Assembly: GCF_000154725.1 (NCBI RefSeq)
Contig: NZ_DS544873.1
Span: forward strand, 2,927,397-2,991,396
DNA: 64,000 bases
Direction: 5' to 3'
Source: Kordia algicida OT-1
GTDB lineage: Bacteria; Bacteroidota; Bacteroidia; Flavobacteriales; Flavobacteriaceae
In this document: positions 52,894 through 62,620 of the stretch, one piece after another
How positions within the stretch are numbered: position 1 is the first letter of the stretch
How the letters are laid out: each line of letters opens with the position of its first letter
Notes under the pieces: generated by a model
Databases searched by the model: none
Seen by the model: only the letters and a program-made list of their open reading frames with translations
Told to the model about the DNA's origin: nothing
Program-made: the position numbers and the translations under genes

Positions 52894-54126
52894 TTATGAT
52901 ACTGCTTTCAATTTTTTGATCGCTACTTTCGATAGCTTTTTTTCAGCGTATGTTTTGGTAATTTTTAGTTCTTTTTCGTCAGAACCTGGCAAATCAAACA
53001 TCGCGTCAGTTAAGATGGTTTCACATAATGAACGTAATCCACGTGCACCCAATTTGTACTGAATTGCTTTTTCCACGATAAATTCTAACGCACCTTCTGT
53101 GATATCAAACTCAATACTATCCATTTCAAATAGCTTTTTGTATTGTTTGATGATCGCATTTTTTGGTTCTGTTAAAATCGCGCGAAGCGTATTTGCATCT
53201 AGCGGATTCATGTGTGTTAATACTGGCAAACGACCAATAATTTCAGGAATTAATCCGAAATCTTTTAAGTCTTTTGGAATGATGTATTGCAACAAGTTAT
53301 CCGTATCAATTGCTTCTTCATCCTTGGAAGCACTATACCCAACAGCTTGCATGTTTAATCTACGTGTAATGACACGATCGATTCCATCAAAAGCTCCACC
53401 AGCAATGAAAAGAATGTTTTCAGTATTTACTTCGATGAATTTTTGATCTGGATGTTTTCTTCCTCCTTTTGGCGGAACATTTACTACAGTTCCTTCTAAA
53501 AGTTTTAATAAAGCTTGCTGTACACCTTCTCCAGAAACATCTCGTGTAATAGATGGATTGTCACTTTTACGAGCAATTTTGTCTATTTCGTCAATAAATA
53601 CAATTCCACGCTCTGCTTTTTCTAGGTTGTAATCTGCTGCTTGTAGCAAACGTGTTAGGATACTTTCTACATCTTCTCCCACGTATCCAGCTTCCGTTAA
53701 AACAGTAGCATCTACAATTGCTAATGGAACGTTTAGCATACGCGCAATGGTTTTTGCCATTAACGTTTTTCCCGTTCCCGTTTGTCCAACCATGATAATG
53801 TTACTCTTTTGGATTTCGATATCATCTTTGGTTGGTGCTTGTAATAGTCGTTTATAGTGATTGTACACGGCAACCGACATTACTTTTTTGGTAGCTCCTT
53901 GACCGATGATAAATTCGTCCAAAAAGGCTTTGATTTGTTTTGGTTTTCGAAGCACCAATTCAGAAGACAATTCATCATTGCTTGACTGTTTTGATTCTTC
54001 TAGAACAATCCCGTGAGCTTGCTCTATACACCTGTCGCAGATATGCGCATCCAAACCAGCAATCAACAGATTGGTTTCTGGTTTTTTTCTACCACAGAAT
54101 GAACATTCTAATTCTTCTTTCGCCAT
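52894..54126 (-). CDS. clpX: ATP-dependent Clp protease ATP-binding subunit ClpX
   Basis: A 410-residue AAA+ unfoldase. The N-terminal zinc-binding domain ([12 protein letters not shown], then [10 protein letters not shown]) precedes the ATPase with Walker [18 protein letters not shown], Walker [13 protein letters not shown], the sensor region [13 protein letters not shown] and [13 protein letters not shown]. The length is typical. It lies 25 nt downstream of clpP and forms ClpXP with it. Confidence 0.97.
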   Translation of the reverse strand: MAKEELECSFCGRKKPETNLLIAGLDAHICDRCIEQAHGIVLEESKQSSNDELSSELVLRKPKQIKAFLDEFIIGQGATKKVMSVAVYNHYKRLLQAPTKDDIEIQKSNIIMVGQTGTGKTLMAKTIARMLNVPLAIVDATVLTEAGYVGEDVESILTRLLQAADYNLEKAERGIVFIDEIDKIARKSDNPSITRDVSGEGVQQALLKLLEGTVVNVPPKGGRKHPDQKFIEVNTENILFIAGGAFDGIDRVITRRLNMQAVGYSASKDEEAIDTDNLLQYIIPKDLKDFGLIPEIIGRLPVLTHMNPLDANTLRAILTEPKNAIIKQYKKLFEMDSIEFDITEGALEFIVEKAIQYKLGARGLRSLCETILTDAMFDLPGSDEKELKITKTYAEKKLSKVAIKKLKAVS

Positions 54127-54151
54127 TATTATTGTTATTCACTTGTAAAGA

Positions 54152-54844
54152 TTATTCTCTTACAAGTATTTCGTCAATCATTCCGTATTCTTTAGCTCTA
54201 TCAGCTTTCATCCAGTAATCTCTATCTGAGTCTTCATATATTTTCTCGTAGGGTTGCCCTGAATGCTTAGAAATGATTTTGTATAATTCTTCTTTTAATA
54301 TTAAGATTTCTCTCGCTGTAATTTCAATATCACTCGCTTGTCCTTGAGCGCCACCAAGTGGTTGGTGAATCATCACTCTTGAGTGTGTAAGCCCAGAGCG
54401 TTTTCCGGCTTGACCGGCACAAAGTAAAACTGCTCCCATAGAAGCTGCCATACCTGTACAAATGGTTGCTACATCTGGCTTGATAAACTGCATGGTGTCA
54501 TAGATTCCCAAACCTGCGTATACGCTTCCTCCTGGAGAGTTGATGTAAATTTGAATGTCTTTTGATGAATCTACACTTTCCATAAACAATAATTGCGCCT
54601 GTACAATATTTGCAACTTGGTCGTCAATTCCTGTTCCTAAAAATATAATTCTATCCATCATTAAACGAGAGAAAACATCCATTTGTGCTACATTCATCTG
54701 GCGTTCTTCAATGATGTAAGGTGTCATTCCTACTGGGTTTGAAAATGCCGATGGAGACATACGACTTACAATTTTGTCGTAGTACATATTGTTGATACCG
54801 TGATGTTTAGTAGCGTATTTATGAAATTCTTTTTTATAGTTCAT
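54152..54844 (-). CDS. clpP: ATP-dependent Clp protease proteolytic subunit ClpP
   Basis: A 230-residue ClpP serine protease. The catalytic Ser is in [16 protein letters not shown], His in [16 protein letters not shown], and the Asp in [34 protein letters not shown] forms the oxyanion-forming loop. A slightly longer N-terminal extension (~35 residues) precedes the core. It is transcribed between trigger factor and clpX, in the conserved tig-clpP-clpX order. Confidence 0.97.
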   Translation of the reverse strand: MNYKKEFHKYATKHHGINNMYYDKIVSRMSPSAFSNPVGMTPYIIEERQMNVAQMDVFSRLMMDRIIFLGTGIDDQVANIVQAQLLFMESVDSSKDIQIYINSPGGSVYAGLGIYDTMQFIKPDVATICTGMAASMGAVLLCAGQAGKRSGLTHSRVMIHQPLGGAQGQASDIEITAREILILKEELYKIISKHSGQPYEKIYEDSDRDYWMKADRAKEYGMIDEILVRE

Positions 54845-54872
54845 TTCGTGTCTTTCTATTTTTTGATTAAAA

Positions 54873-54903
54873 AAGGCGTTAAAAATTATGATTTTAACGC
54901 CTT
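54873..54903 (-). terminator. terminator or attenuator after trigger factor
   Basis: AAGGCGTTAAAA (54873-54884) pairs with TTTTAACGCCTT (54892-54903). On the minus strand a T run follows, before clpP, so tig may be terminated or attenuated before clpP. Confidence 0.85.
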
Positions 54904-54923
54904 AAATATAAGTATTTTATTTC

Positions 54924-56252
54924 TTACTCACTATCTCCGTATACTTCTTTAACGAAGTTTTCGTAAGTTACTTCCTTCTTTTTAAGGTTTGCTTTTTCTT
55001 TGAAAAGTTCTAATAGTTTTTGACTCAACAATTGATCTGTAAGTCTACGAACTTCTTCTTGGTTTGATAAAATTCTTGCAGCAATGTCTTCTAATTCTTG
55101 ATCGCTAGGATTCATTTGTCCAAATTGTGCCATTTGCGCGCGAATCATTTGCTTTGAAAATTCTTTTAAATCTTCAAATTGCACTTGCACTTCATTGTCT
55201 TTTACCAATCTGTCTTGGATTAATTGATAACGCAATCCTTTTTCAGATTTTGTGTATTCTTCTTCGGCTTGCTCTGGCGTTAATTCTTGCTCTCCAGCAG
55301 ATTGAATCCACTTTTTTAGGAAGTCAGCTGGCAAGTCGAATTTAGTGTTTTCGATCAATCCTTCTGTAACGTCGTTTAGCAAACGTTGATCTGATTGCTG
55401 TACAAATTGTCTTTCTGCATCTTCTTTGATCTTTGCTTTTACTTCGTCTACAGTTGTTACATTCCCTTCTCCAAATAATTTGTCAAACAATTCTTGGTTT
55501 AATTCCGCCAATTCTCTTGTGTTTGCTTCGTTAATTTTGAAAGAAACTTCGATATCTAAGTCGTGTACGTCATCATGAGCAACTTTTAGGAAGTTCATTA
55601 AATCATGATCGTCGTTAAATAAACTTTTTGTTTTTAAGGTTAGAGTGTCACCAACTTTTGCACCTACAAATTTATTTAGGTTTCTCTTTCCTTTGATTTT
55701 ATCTAGACTGAACGTAGCGTTTTCTTCAATTTCTTTTTCTTCATTTGTAAAAACACCTGTTACTTCAGAATCTTCGGTAACTTCATCTTGAGAGATTAAT
55801 TTTCCATATTGCTTTCTGATGTTTTCAATTTGTCCGTCAATCATTTTATCATCAGCAACAATATCGTATTGTGTGATTTCATTTTCTTTTAAGTCAACAG
55901 TAAACTCAGGAGCCAATCCTAATTCAAATTCAAAAGAGAACGTTTCTGCATCCCAATCAAATTCTTCTTGCATTCTTGGTAATGGATTTCCAAGAATATC
56001 AAGTTTTTCTTCAACTAAGTATTTGTTTAAATTTTCTTGCAAAAGTTTGTTTACCTCATCTACAAGTACTGCTTTTCCGTATTGTTTTTTTACCAATCCC
56101 ATTGGTACATGTCCTTTTCTAAACCCTGGAATATTCGCAGTTTTTTTGTAATCTGTTAAGATTTCAGTCACTTTGTCGCTATAGTCATCTTTTTCAATAT
56201 TAACTGTAACAACTGCATTTAACGCATCTATATTTTCTCTTGTTATATTCAT
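54924..56252 (-). CDS. tig: trigger factor
   Basis: A 442-residue ribosome-associated chaperone. The N-terminal domain carries the ribosome-binding motif in NIPGFRKGHVPMGLVKKQ, followed by a divergent PPIase-like middle region (KENEITQYDIVADDKMIDGQ...) and a long helical C-terminal arm domain. I use the ATG at 56252 (MNITRENIDALN), which fits the promoter 30 nt upstream; a longer frame begins before the promoter core. The PPIase domain looks reduced, as in other Bacteroidota. Confidence 0.92.
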   Translation of the reverse strand: MNITRENIDALNAVVTVNIEKDDYSDKVTEILTDYKKTANIPGFRKGHVPMGLVKKQYGKAVLVDEVNKLLQENLNKYLVEEKLDILGNPLPRMQEEFDWDAETFSFEFELGLAPEFTVDLKENEITQYDIVADDKMIDGQIENIRKQYGKLISQDEVTEDSEVTGVFTNEEKEIEENATFSLDKIKGKRNLNKFVGAKVGDTLTLKTKSLFNDDHDLMNFLKVAHDDVHDLDIEVSFKINEANTRELAELNQELFDKLFGEGNVTTVDEVKAKIKEDAERQFVQQSDQRLLNDVTEGLIENTKFDLPADFLKKWIQSAGEQELTPEQAEEEYTKSEKGLRYQLIQDRLVKDNEVQVQFEDLKEFSKQMIRAQMAQFGQMNPSDQELEDIAARILSNQEEVRRLTDQLLSQKLLELFKEKANLKKKEVTYENFVKEVYGDSE

Positions 56253-56281
56253 CTTCGTTTTTGTGATATGAAAATTGGCTT

Positions 56282-56313
56282 GCAAAAGTACATTATTTTT
56301 AAAAGCGAATCAA
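56282..56313 (-). promoter_or_regulatory. promoter of tig
   Basis: On the minus strand TTG (56313-56311) and TACTTTTGC (56290-56282) are 20 nt apart, matching the Bacteroidota consensus, about 30 nt before the ATG. Confidence 0.78.
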
Positions 56314-56434
56314 GTTTTTAAACAATTGTGTATCAGTTTATTTTTGCTGCAATTACAGAATTTTTAGAGCATTTTGCTTTTGTTCCTTTATTTACCATAT
56401 ATAATGCTGGTGTTTTGAAATTTTTTGAGCTAAA

Positions 56435-56460
56435 AAAAGCACTGATTTCTCAGTGCTTTT
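56435..56460 (-). terminator. terminator of the SGNH lipoprotein gene
   Basis: AAAAGCACTGA (56435-56445) pairs perfectly with TCAGTGCTTTT (56450-56460), followed on the minus strand by further T's. Confidence 0.9.
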
Positions 56461-56484
56461 GATATTTATTTTTTTGAAAAAATT

Positions 56485-57999
56485 CTAGTTCGTCGGAACT
56501 ACCGTAACTCCAGGATAATATCCTGCGGTTACTCTTGGTACATCTGCACCATATTTTTCATTGATAACTCTAATGAATTCGTCGGCTACAATTGCGTAAC
56601 CTCTAGCATTTGGATGTACACCATCTAAAGAAAATACTGTTGTAGAAATGGCGTTACTAGATCCATCAAAATAGTTGTTTGTATAAATTTGTCCGTCAGT
56701 TGTACGCAAACCAGAAACCAATTCTTCTAGTTTTACAGCCATGTCAGCTACTGCTAAATCATTTGCTGCTGCGATAGATACAATTGCATTGTTGTAAGCA
56801 GTTCTTGCTGTTCTTACCATTTGTACTTCTGTTGCTGTTAAAACCCAATTATCAGCTAATGGTACTCCAACTCCGTTTACAGAAGCAGGATTTGTTGGAT
56901 CAGCCAATGTTCCGATGAAAGCAGAAGAAGGCAGAATTAATAAATCATCAACCGTTGCCATTCTATAACTTGGAATTCCTAAAGCAGTTAGAGGTGTTAA
57001 GTCTTCATCAACAATTACTACAGCATTTTGACCTGCTGAAAACTGAATGGTACGTTGTGCAACTTCAGCCGCTGTGATTAAACCATTAGCCGCAGCTAAT
57101 TGTAATCCTCCATTATATTGTGCATACGCTCCGTTAGCAAAAGCTGCCGTTTGCGCATCCATTGGAATTGGGTTGTAAGGCACAGTTGTAAAGTAAGGAA
57201 TTGATGTTACATCTGGCAATGTAGCTACGACTCCTTTTGCTCCGTTTGCTGTTAAAGCATCTACTAAACCTTGATATGTGAATGCAAATACTCCAGGATC
57301 TGTAATATCATTGAATCCATAAGATAATACGTTTGGATTTCCTGTTTGATCTACACCTGTTCCTCCAGAAGTAGCAAATGATAAAATATCATTGTTTCCT
57401 ATCCAAAGTGTAAAGAATGTAGGGTTTAAAGATGTTGCATCTTCAATTACGGTTACATTTGGAGATGTTGCATGTCTTACAAAGTAAGGATTTGCAGCAC
57501 CAACAGCAAGGTTTGCAATGTTTCCATATCCAGGAGCTCCTAAATGGAATGATTTTGCTCCAGGAACACCCATATTGTTATACGCTGTTGCTTGTAAGTT
57601 AGAAACTTCAACGGTAGATGCAACATTTAAGTTTTCTGGTCCGCCCTGACTTGCATCAATAACTAAACGTGTATCAAAACCTGGTAGTGGGTTTCCTCCT
57701 AATAAGAATCCACCAGCATCATTTACATCATCTTCATAAGATGGTTGCGTAAATGTTCCTCCTCCGGCAAACGCAAATTTTTCTGCCATGATGTTTGGAA
57801 ACGAATTTTGCTGACCGCTTCTAAAAACCGTTCCATCCATAAAACCAGCGGTTAGTGAGTTACCAACTGCTACGTATGTTGAAAAGTCTGCTGATCCACT
57901 TGTGTAAGTTCCGTTTTCTTCAATTGGATTATCAAATTCTGGCTCACAGGCAAATAATCCTAATGCTAATACTGCTAAATATTTTATATTATTTTTCAT
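56485..57999 (-). CDS. SGNH/GDSL hydrolase family lipoprotein
   Basis: A 504-residue lipoprotein (signal MKNNIKYLAVLALGLFACEP with Cys18). The SGNH esterase core is visible: block I YVAVGNSLTAGFMDG with the nucleophile Ser, block III IGNND, and block V SLDGVHPNARGYAIV with the catalytic Asp-x-x-His. It lies 15 nt downstream of the FadL-like porin, so the pair could act on fatty-acid or ester substrates at the cell surface. This pairing of hydrolase and OMP is frequent in Flavobacteriia. Confidence 0.88.
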   Translation of the reverse strand: MKNNIKYLAVLALGLFACEPEFDNPIEENGTYTSGSADFSTYVAVGNSLTAGFMDGTVFRSGQQNSFPNIMAEKFAFAGGGTFTQPSYEDDVNDAGGFLLGGNPLPGFDTRLVIDASQGGPENLNVASTVEVSNLQATAYNNMGVPGAKSFHLGAPGYGNIANLAVGAANPYFVRHATSPNVTVIEDATSLNPTFFTLWIGNNDILSFATSGGTGVDQTGNPNVLSYGFNDITDPGVFAFTYQGLVDALTANGAKGVVATLPDVTSIPYFTTVPYNPIPMDAQTAAFANGAYAQYNGGLQLAAANGLITAAEVAQRTIQFSAGQNAVVIVDEDLTPLTALGIPSYRMATVDDLLILPSSAFIGTLADPTNPASVNGVGVPLADNWVLTATEVQMVRTARTAYNNAIVSIAAANDLAVADMAVKLEELVSGLRTTDGQIYTNNYFDGSSNAISTTVFSLDGVHPNARGYAIVADEFIRVINEKYGADVPRVTAGYYPGVTVVPTN

Positions 58000-58014
58000 C
58001 TTTTTCTGCTCTTT

Positions 58015-59268
58015 TTATAGTTTGTACGATACTCCAATTCCTGCTACTAAAGCATTCGATTTATATTCTCCACCGAAAGACGTACGTTGTCCTGCTTCTA
58101 CAAAGTAGTCGTAAGAGTTCTCAATTTCATTTGAATGTACATATAATACAGAAGCATCAATTGCCCATCTGCTGTTTAAGTTGTATGAGAAACCTGCTGT
58201 AAAGTTTACTGAATCTGGTCTTGGTGTCTCTGGCGCGAAAAATCCGTCTCTAATTGGCGATTCGTCAAAGTAGAATCCTGCTCTTACCGTTACTTTTTGT
58301 GTTGCATCGTATTGCGCACCAATTTTGTAGATAGATGAGTTTTTGTAGTTTCTTGGGTTTCTTGATAATCCTGCTGCATTGAAGAATTGTACATCTAAAG
58401 ATTCGTAAGCATCCCAGAAAGTTCTGGTGTAATCGAAAGCAATCAACCATTTGTCAGAAGGTTTAAAAGAAGCTCCAAAAGTTAATTCTGCCGGTAACGG
58501 TAAGGAAGCTGTAAAATCTCCATCAGCGAAACCTGGTGCCAAAGCGCCTGGCAAGTTTTCAAAATCTGCTGTTCCGTCTCCTCTTTCAACATTCATGTCA
58601 ATTTTTGATCGGTAGTTAAAACCTAAATTGATATTTTCTGTTGGGCGAAACATTGCGCCTACTGTATATCCCCAAGCGTTGATTCCAGAAGCATCTATTG
58701 TTACGTTTGAACGGTTTCCTTCTTCATCTGTTAAACTTCTAGAAAGGTTTCTGTTAAAGTTTACCGCTCCAGTTACGTAAATTGGTCCACCACCAACACT
58801 TAATTTGTCTGAAAGTTTGATAGAAATTGTTGGCTGCACAAAGATTGCCGATAATTCAATATTGTTTACTAAGTGAGAACCTTCCCAATCCGTTGGCCAT
58901 TCTACTCTACTTCCATATGGCGTGTATACTGCTATTCCAGCAGATAACCAGTCTGTAATTTTATAAGATCCATATGCATAAAATGGAGTTCCAACAGGAT
59001 TGTCTGCTTCTGAAGTATATCCGAACTCTCTGTTTTGATATGATGTATTTGAAAGTACCGCAGCTGCTCCGAGCGATACATTTAGCTTTCCATCCAAGTA
59101 TACCAAACCTGCAGGATTAAAAAATGCCGATTCAGCACTTGTGACAACCGCAACTCCGGTATGTCCCATTGCTAATTGCTTATGACCTTGTACTCCGACT
59201 CTATATCCTCCAGCGTACATTACCGAAGCCGAAAACGCGATGGTCAATACCAATAATAGTTTCTTCAT
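58015..59268 (-). CDS. OmpP1/FadL family outer membrane transporter
   Basis: A 417-residue outer membrane beta-barrel with signal peptide (MKKLLLVLTIAFSASVMYAG). The N-terminal plug region GYRVGVQGHKQLAMGHTGVA and SAFFNPAGLVYLDGKLNVS fit the FadL signature (NPAG). The C-terminus (VAGIGVSYKL) ends in a barrel strand. It would take up hydrophobic compounds. The SGNH lipoprotein gene follows after 15 nt, which suggests coupled ester hydrolysis and uptake. Confidence 0.92.
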   Translation of the reverse strand: MKKLLLVLTIAFSASVMYAGGYRVGVQGHKQLAMGHTGVAVVTSAESAFFNPAGLVYLDGKLNVSLGAAAVLSNTSYQNREFGYTSEADNPVGTPFYAYGSYKITDWLSAGIAVYTPYGSRVEWPTDWEGSHLVNNIELSAIFVQPTISIKLSDKLSVGGGPIYVTGAVNFNRNLSRSLTDEEGNRSNVTIDASGINAWGYTVGAMFRPTENINLGFNYRSKIDMNVERGDGTADFENLPGALAPGFADGDFTASLPLPAELTFGASFKPSDKWLIAFDYTRTFWDAYESLDVQFFNAAGLSRNPRNYKNSSIYKIGAQYDATQKVTVRAGFYFDESPIRDGFFAPETPRPDSVNFTAGFSYNLNSRWAIDASVLYVHSNEIENSYDYFVEAGQRTSFGGEYKSNALVAGIGVSYKL

Positions 59269-59394
59269 AATAATTAAATTGATGATTTAAGGTTAAATTT
59301 TTGTAAAATCAGTGCTTCAAAATTAGCATAAATTATGATAAACACAAGAATTAAACGAATTTATTATGCATTCATAGTAAATTTAAAACGATTC

Positions 59395-60162
59395 TTAAGA
59401 ATTCAAAAAAAGCAAGGATTTTTCAAAAAATTCTTTTGGGTTTTCAGCATGCAACCAATGTCCTGAATTGGAAACTTCTTCAATGGTTGCTTTTGGAAAA
59501 TATTGATGGATTAATTTTTCATCACCTGTAAGAATATATTCTGATTTATCTCCTTTTAAGAATAATGTTTCTTTTGTGTAGGTAGCAATTCCTGAAAGTG
59601 CTTCTCCAATTTCTCCAACATTTTCAACGAGTGCTTTTAAGTTGATACGCAATCCGAGTGTTTTATTTTCTTGCCAATATAAATTTTTGAGTAAGAATTG
59701 ACGTGTTCCAAAGTCTGGAACGTATTTTTCCATGATATCTTCTGCATCACTTCTACTCGTTAGTGTTTCTTGCTGTATTGCTGCTAAACCTGCTAATATT
59801 TGCTCATGATGTGTTGGATAGAATTTTGGACCAATATCTACTATGACTAATTTTTCAAGCATTTCAGGATATTCTACTGCGAATAACATGGCTGTTTTTC
59901 CGCCCATGGAATGTCCAATTAGTGAAATCGTAGTTAATTTATGGTGTTCGCAGTAACGTTTTACATCTTCCGCAAGGAGATCATAATTAAATTCGTCTGA
60001 GTGAAAACTGCGTCCGTGATTCCGTTGATCGATCAAATGTACTTGAAAACCTTCTTTAGCAAATTTTTTCCCAAGCGTTTTCCAGTTATCAGACATTCCC
60101 AAGAAACCATGTAAAATTAGTAATGGCTTTCCTTCTCCAATAATGTTTGAGTGTAAAATCAT
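59395..60162 (-). CDS. alpha/beta hydrolase
   Basis: A 255-residue alpha/beta-fold hydrolase. The HGFLGMSDNWKTLGKKFA oxyanion region, the nucleophile elbow SLIGHSMGGKTAM, the acid Asp near KLVIVDIGPKFY and a late His in SNSGHWLHAENPKEF form a complete triad. The length and N-terminal pattern resemble YbfF-type esterases. It overlaps the pdxJ stop by 4 nt and is in its operon. Confidence 0.9.
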   Translation of the reverse strand: MILHSNIIGEGKPLLILHGFLGMSDNWKTLGKKFAKEGFQVHLIDQRNHGRSFHSDEFNYDLLAEDVKRYCEHHKLTTISLIGHSMGGKTAMLFAVEYPEMLEKLVIVDIGPKFYPTHHEQILAGLAAIQQETLTSRSDAEDIMEKYVPDFGTRQFLLKNLYWQENKTLGLRINLKALVENVGEIGEALSGIATYTKETLFLKGDKSEYILTGDEKLIHQYFPKATIEEVSNSGHWLHAENPKEFFEKSLLFLNS

Positions 60163-60878
60163 CTTTTTAGTTTATTAAGATACATGTTTACTACATTTTC
60201 TACTCCTAAATATAAAGACTCTGCAATCAATGCATGTCCGATAGAAACTTCTAGCAATGCTGGAATTTCCTTTGCGAAGAATTGTATGTTGTCTAAACTT
60301 AAATCGTGACCTGCATTGACGCCAATTCCCAATTCGTTAGATCGTACTGCACAATCAATATATGGCTGAATTGCTTTTTTGTTTCCTAAACTATATTGGT
60401 GTGCAAATTCTTCTGTGTATAATTCTATGCGATCGGTTCCAACTGCTTTTGCGCCATCAATCATTTCCAAAACTGGATCTACAAATATTGATGTGCGAAT
60501 TCCGTTATTTTTAAATTCTGCAATCACTTCCGTGAGAAAGTCCTTGTGTTTTATCGTATTCCAACCTGCATTTGACGTAATGGCATCAACGGCATCTGGC
60601 ACCAAAGTTACTTGCGTAGGTTGTACTTCTAACACCAAATCCATAAACTTCTGAATCGGATTTCCTTCAATATTATATTCTGTATGTACAATCGGTTTTA
60701 AATCGCGTGCGTCTTGATAGCGAATGTGACGTTCATCTGGTCGTGGATGAATTGTGATTCCTTGCGCACCATAATTTTGTACATCTTTAGCAAATTTTAT
60801 CAAATTTGGAACATCGCCACCTCTTGAGTTTCGTAAGGTAGCAATCTTATTAATGTTCACACTGAGTTTTGTCGTCAT
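60159..60878 (-). CDS. pdxJ: pyridoxine 5'-phosphate synthase
   Basis: A 239-residue TIM-barrel enzyme that condenses 1-deoxyxylulose 5-phosphate with 3-amino-2-oxopropyl phosphate in vitamin B6 synthesis. The start LSVNINKIATLRNSRGGDVP, the IHPRPDERHIRYQD phosphate/active-site segment, TLVPD and GVNAGHDLSLDN are all diagnostic. The ATG at 60878 is chosen over one 45 nt upstream because it aligns with the family start. The alpha/beta hydrolase gene overlaps its end. Confidence 0.95.
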   Translation of the reverse strand: MTTKLSVNINKIATLRNSRGGDVPNLIKFAKDVQNYGAQGITIHPRPDERHIRYQDARDLKPIVHTEYNIEGNPIQKFMDLVLEVQPTQVTLVPDAVDAITSNAGWNTIKHKDFLTEVIAEFKNNGIRTSIFVDPVLEMIDGAKAVGTDRIELYTEEFAHQYSLGNKKAIQPYIDCAVRSNELGIGVNAGHDLSLDNIQFFAKEIPALLEVSIGHALIAESLYLGVENVVNMYLNKLKR

Positions 60879-60903
60879 TGCGTTATATTTTTTTAACTGA
60901 GCA

Positions 60904-60911
60904 CAAAAATA
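60904..60911 (-). promoter_or_regulatory. -7 element of pdxJ
   Basis: TATTTTTG on the minus strand lies 26 nt before the ATG. A TTG is found 14 nt further up, shorter than usual. Confidence 0.45.
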
Positions 60912-60974
60912 CAAAGTTAGCATACCAAGAAGTAGTTATTTTTAATTAATTTGCGCTCACAAATCTTTTGTTCT

Positions 60975-61631
60975 ATGAATATTGCACAATACATTCTTAA
61001 TGATGTTACACCATTAACTACAACTGATGCTGTAAAAGAAGCGCAATTAGTTTTTAATCAACTTACATTTTCACACATTCCTATCTTTCAAGATGGCGTA
61101 TATTTAGGATGTTTGTCTGAGACAGATTCTCATTGTTTTGATGCCGATAAAGAAATTAGTGAATATCGTTATGCTTTAGAACAGTTTTTTGTGCGTGAGC
61201 AAACCAATTGGATTGACGTTTTGGAAGCATTTGCACAAAACTCGTCGAACATCATGCCGATTTTGAACGAAAATAACAAATACATCGGCTATTACGAACT
61301 CAATGACATTATCAATGTTTTTAATGATACGCCATTTTTACATGAACTTGGAAGCGTGCTTATTGTTGAAAAAGGCATAAAAGATTATTCGTTCAGTGAA
61401 ATTTGCCAAATTGTAGAATCAAATAACGGTCGCATTCTTGGCGTATTTATTTCTAAAATTGAACGCGACGTGGTACAGTTTACCATCAAACTAAATAATA
61501 TTGGCTTGAATGAAGTGGTACAATCATTTAGAAGATATAGTTATAATATTGTTTCTGAATTTGCGGAAGACTCATACATGCAAAACCTGAAGGAACGCTC
61601 GGAATACTTAAACAAATACTTAGACATTTAA
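60975..61631 (+). CDS. CBS domain-containing protein
   Basis: A 218-residue protein with two CBS-type regions (about residues 10-60 and 80-125, e.g. FSHIPIFQDGVYLGCLSE and NIMPILNENNKYIGYYELND) and an ACT-like C-terminal part. CBS pairs bind adenosyl ligands in regulation. It is 3 nt upstream of NAD kinase, so it could tune that enzyme or the following genes; the link is inferred from the operon only. The ATG at 60975 is preferred over an upstream in-frame start. Confidence 0.82.
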   Translation: MNIAQYILNDVTPLTTTDAVKEAQLVFNQLTFSHIPIFQDGVYLGCLSETDSHCFDADKEISEYRYALEQFFVREQTNWIDVLEAFAQNSSNIMPILNENNKYIGYYELNDIINVFNDTPFLHELGSVLIVEKGIKDYSFSEICQIVESNNGRILGVFISKIERDVVQFTIKLNNIGLNEVVQSFRRYSYNIVSEFAEDSYMQNLKERSEYLNKYLDI

Positions 61632-61634
61632 GGT

Positions 61635-62519
61635 ATGAAAGTTGGTATTTACGGTCAATTTTATCACAAAGACTCTGGCGAATATGTTACGTACTTGCTA
61701 AAAAACCTCCATCATTTTGGTGTGGAAATTTTCTTTGAGAAAAAATACTACGAAATTTTTACACAGAAAGTAACCGTTACAGAAACTTATAAGACTTTTG
61801 AATCTTACAATGATTTGGATGAATCGTTCGATTTGTTTTTTAGTATTGGTGGCGATGGAACTATTTTACGAACCATTACGCTCGTGCAAGATTTAAACAT
61901 TCCTATTTTAGGAATTAATACGGGAAGACTTGGTTTTTTAGCTACGATTCAAAAAGAAGAAATCAAAGACGCTATCTCAAAAATTATTAGCAAAGAGTTT
62001 ACCGTCATAGAACGTAGCGTACTTGCGGTTGAAACTTCTCCAACGAATGAAGATATTTTGGAAATGAATTTTGCCTTAAACGAAGTCACGGTTGCCCGAA
62101 AAGATACCACTTCCATGATTACGGTAAAAACGCATTTAAATGATGAATACTTAAACTCGTATTGGGCAGATGGATTAATTGTGGCAACACCAACAGGTTC
62201 TACAGGATATTCGTTGAGTTGTGGCGGACCTGTCATTACACCTAATAATAATAATTTTGTATTAACACCTATAGCGCCACACAATCTGAATGCGCGTCCA
62301 TTAGTAATTCCCGATCATACAACCATACAATTAGAAGTTTCTGGACGTGAAGACAAACACCTTATTTCTTTAGATTCACGAATTGCTACGGTAGATATTA
62401 ATAGCATCATTACCATAAAAAAAGCACCATTTACCGTAAAGTTAGTAGAGCTTGAAGGGCAAAGTTTCTTAAACACACTTCGAAAAAAGCTTCTTTGGGG
62501 CGAAGATAAACGAAATTAA
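61635..62519 (+). CDS. nadK: NAD kinase
   Basis: A 294-residue ATP-NAD kinase that makes NADP. The nucleotide loop is SIGGDGTILRT, with NTGRLGFLAT and the C-terminal NAD-binding TPTGSTGYSLSCGGP. It lies 3 nt after the CBS gene and ~100 nt before the DUF6089 gene, which has its own promoter. Confidence 0.96.
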   Translation: MKVGIYGQFYHKDSGEYVTYLLKNLHHFGVEIFFEKKYYEIFTQKVTVTETYKTFESYNDLDESFDLFFSIGGDGTILRTITLVQDLNIPILGINTGRLGFLATIQKEEIKDAISKIISKEFTVIERSVLAVETSPTNEDILEMNFALNEVTVARKDTTSMITVKTHLNDEYLNSYWADGLIVATPTGSTGYSLSCGGPVITPNNNNFVLTPIAPHNLNARPLVIPDHTTIQLEVSGREDKHLISLDSRIATVDINSIITIKKAPFTVKLVELEGQSFLNTLRKKLLWGEDKRN

Positions 62520-62572
62520 AAGCAATAAAATCGCGCAAATTATGTTTAAAAGCCATAGGCTTAGTTTATGAA

Positions 62573-62604
62573 TTGCCTATAACAAAAGAGAATACTATAT
62601 TTGC
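62573..62604 (+). promoter_or_regulatory. promoter of the DUF6089-uppS unit
   Basis: TTG (62573-62575) and TATATTTGC (62596-62604) are 20 nt apart, the full Bacteroidota consensus, 17 nt before the DUF6089 ATG. Confidence 0.8.
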
Positions 62605-62620
62605 AAACTTTTTAACACCT

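Noticed and set aside
57855-58202. Plus-strand ORF of 115 aa over the SGNH/FadL junction
   Set aside because: It is the reverse complement of the start of the SGNH gene and the end of the FadL gene and has a shadow composition.
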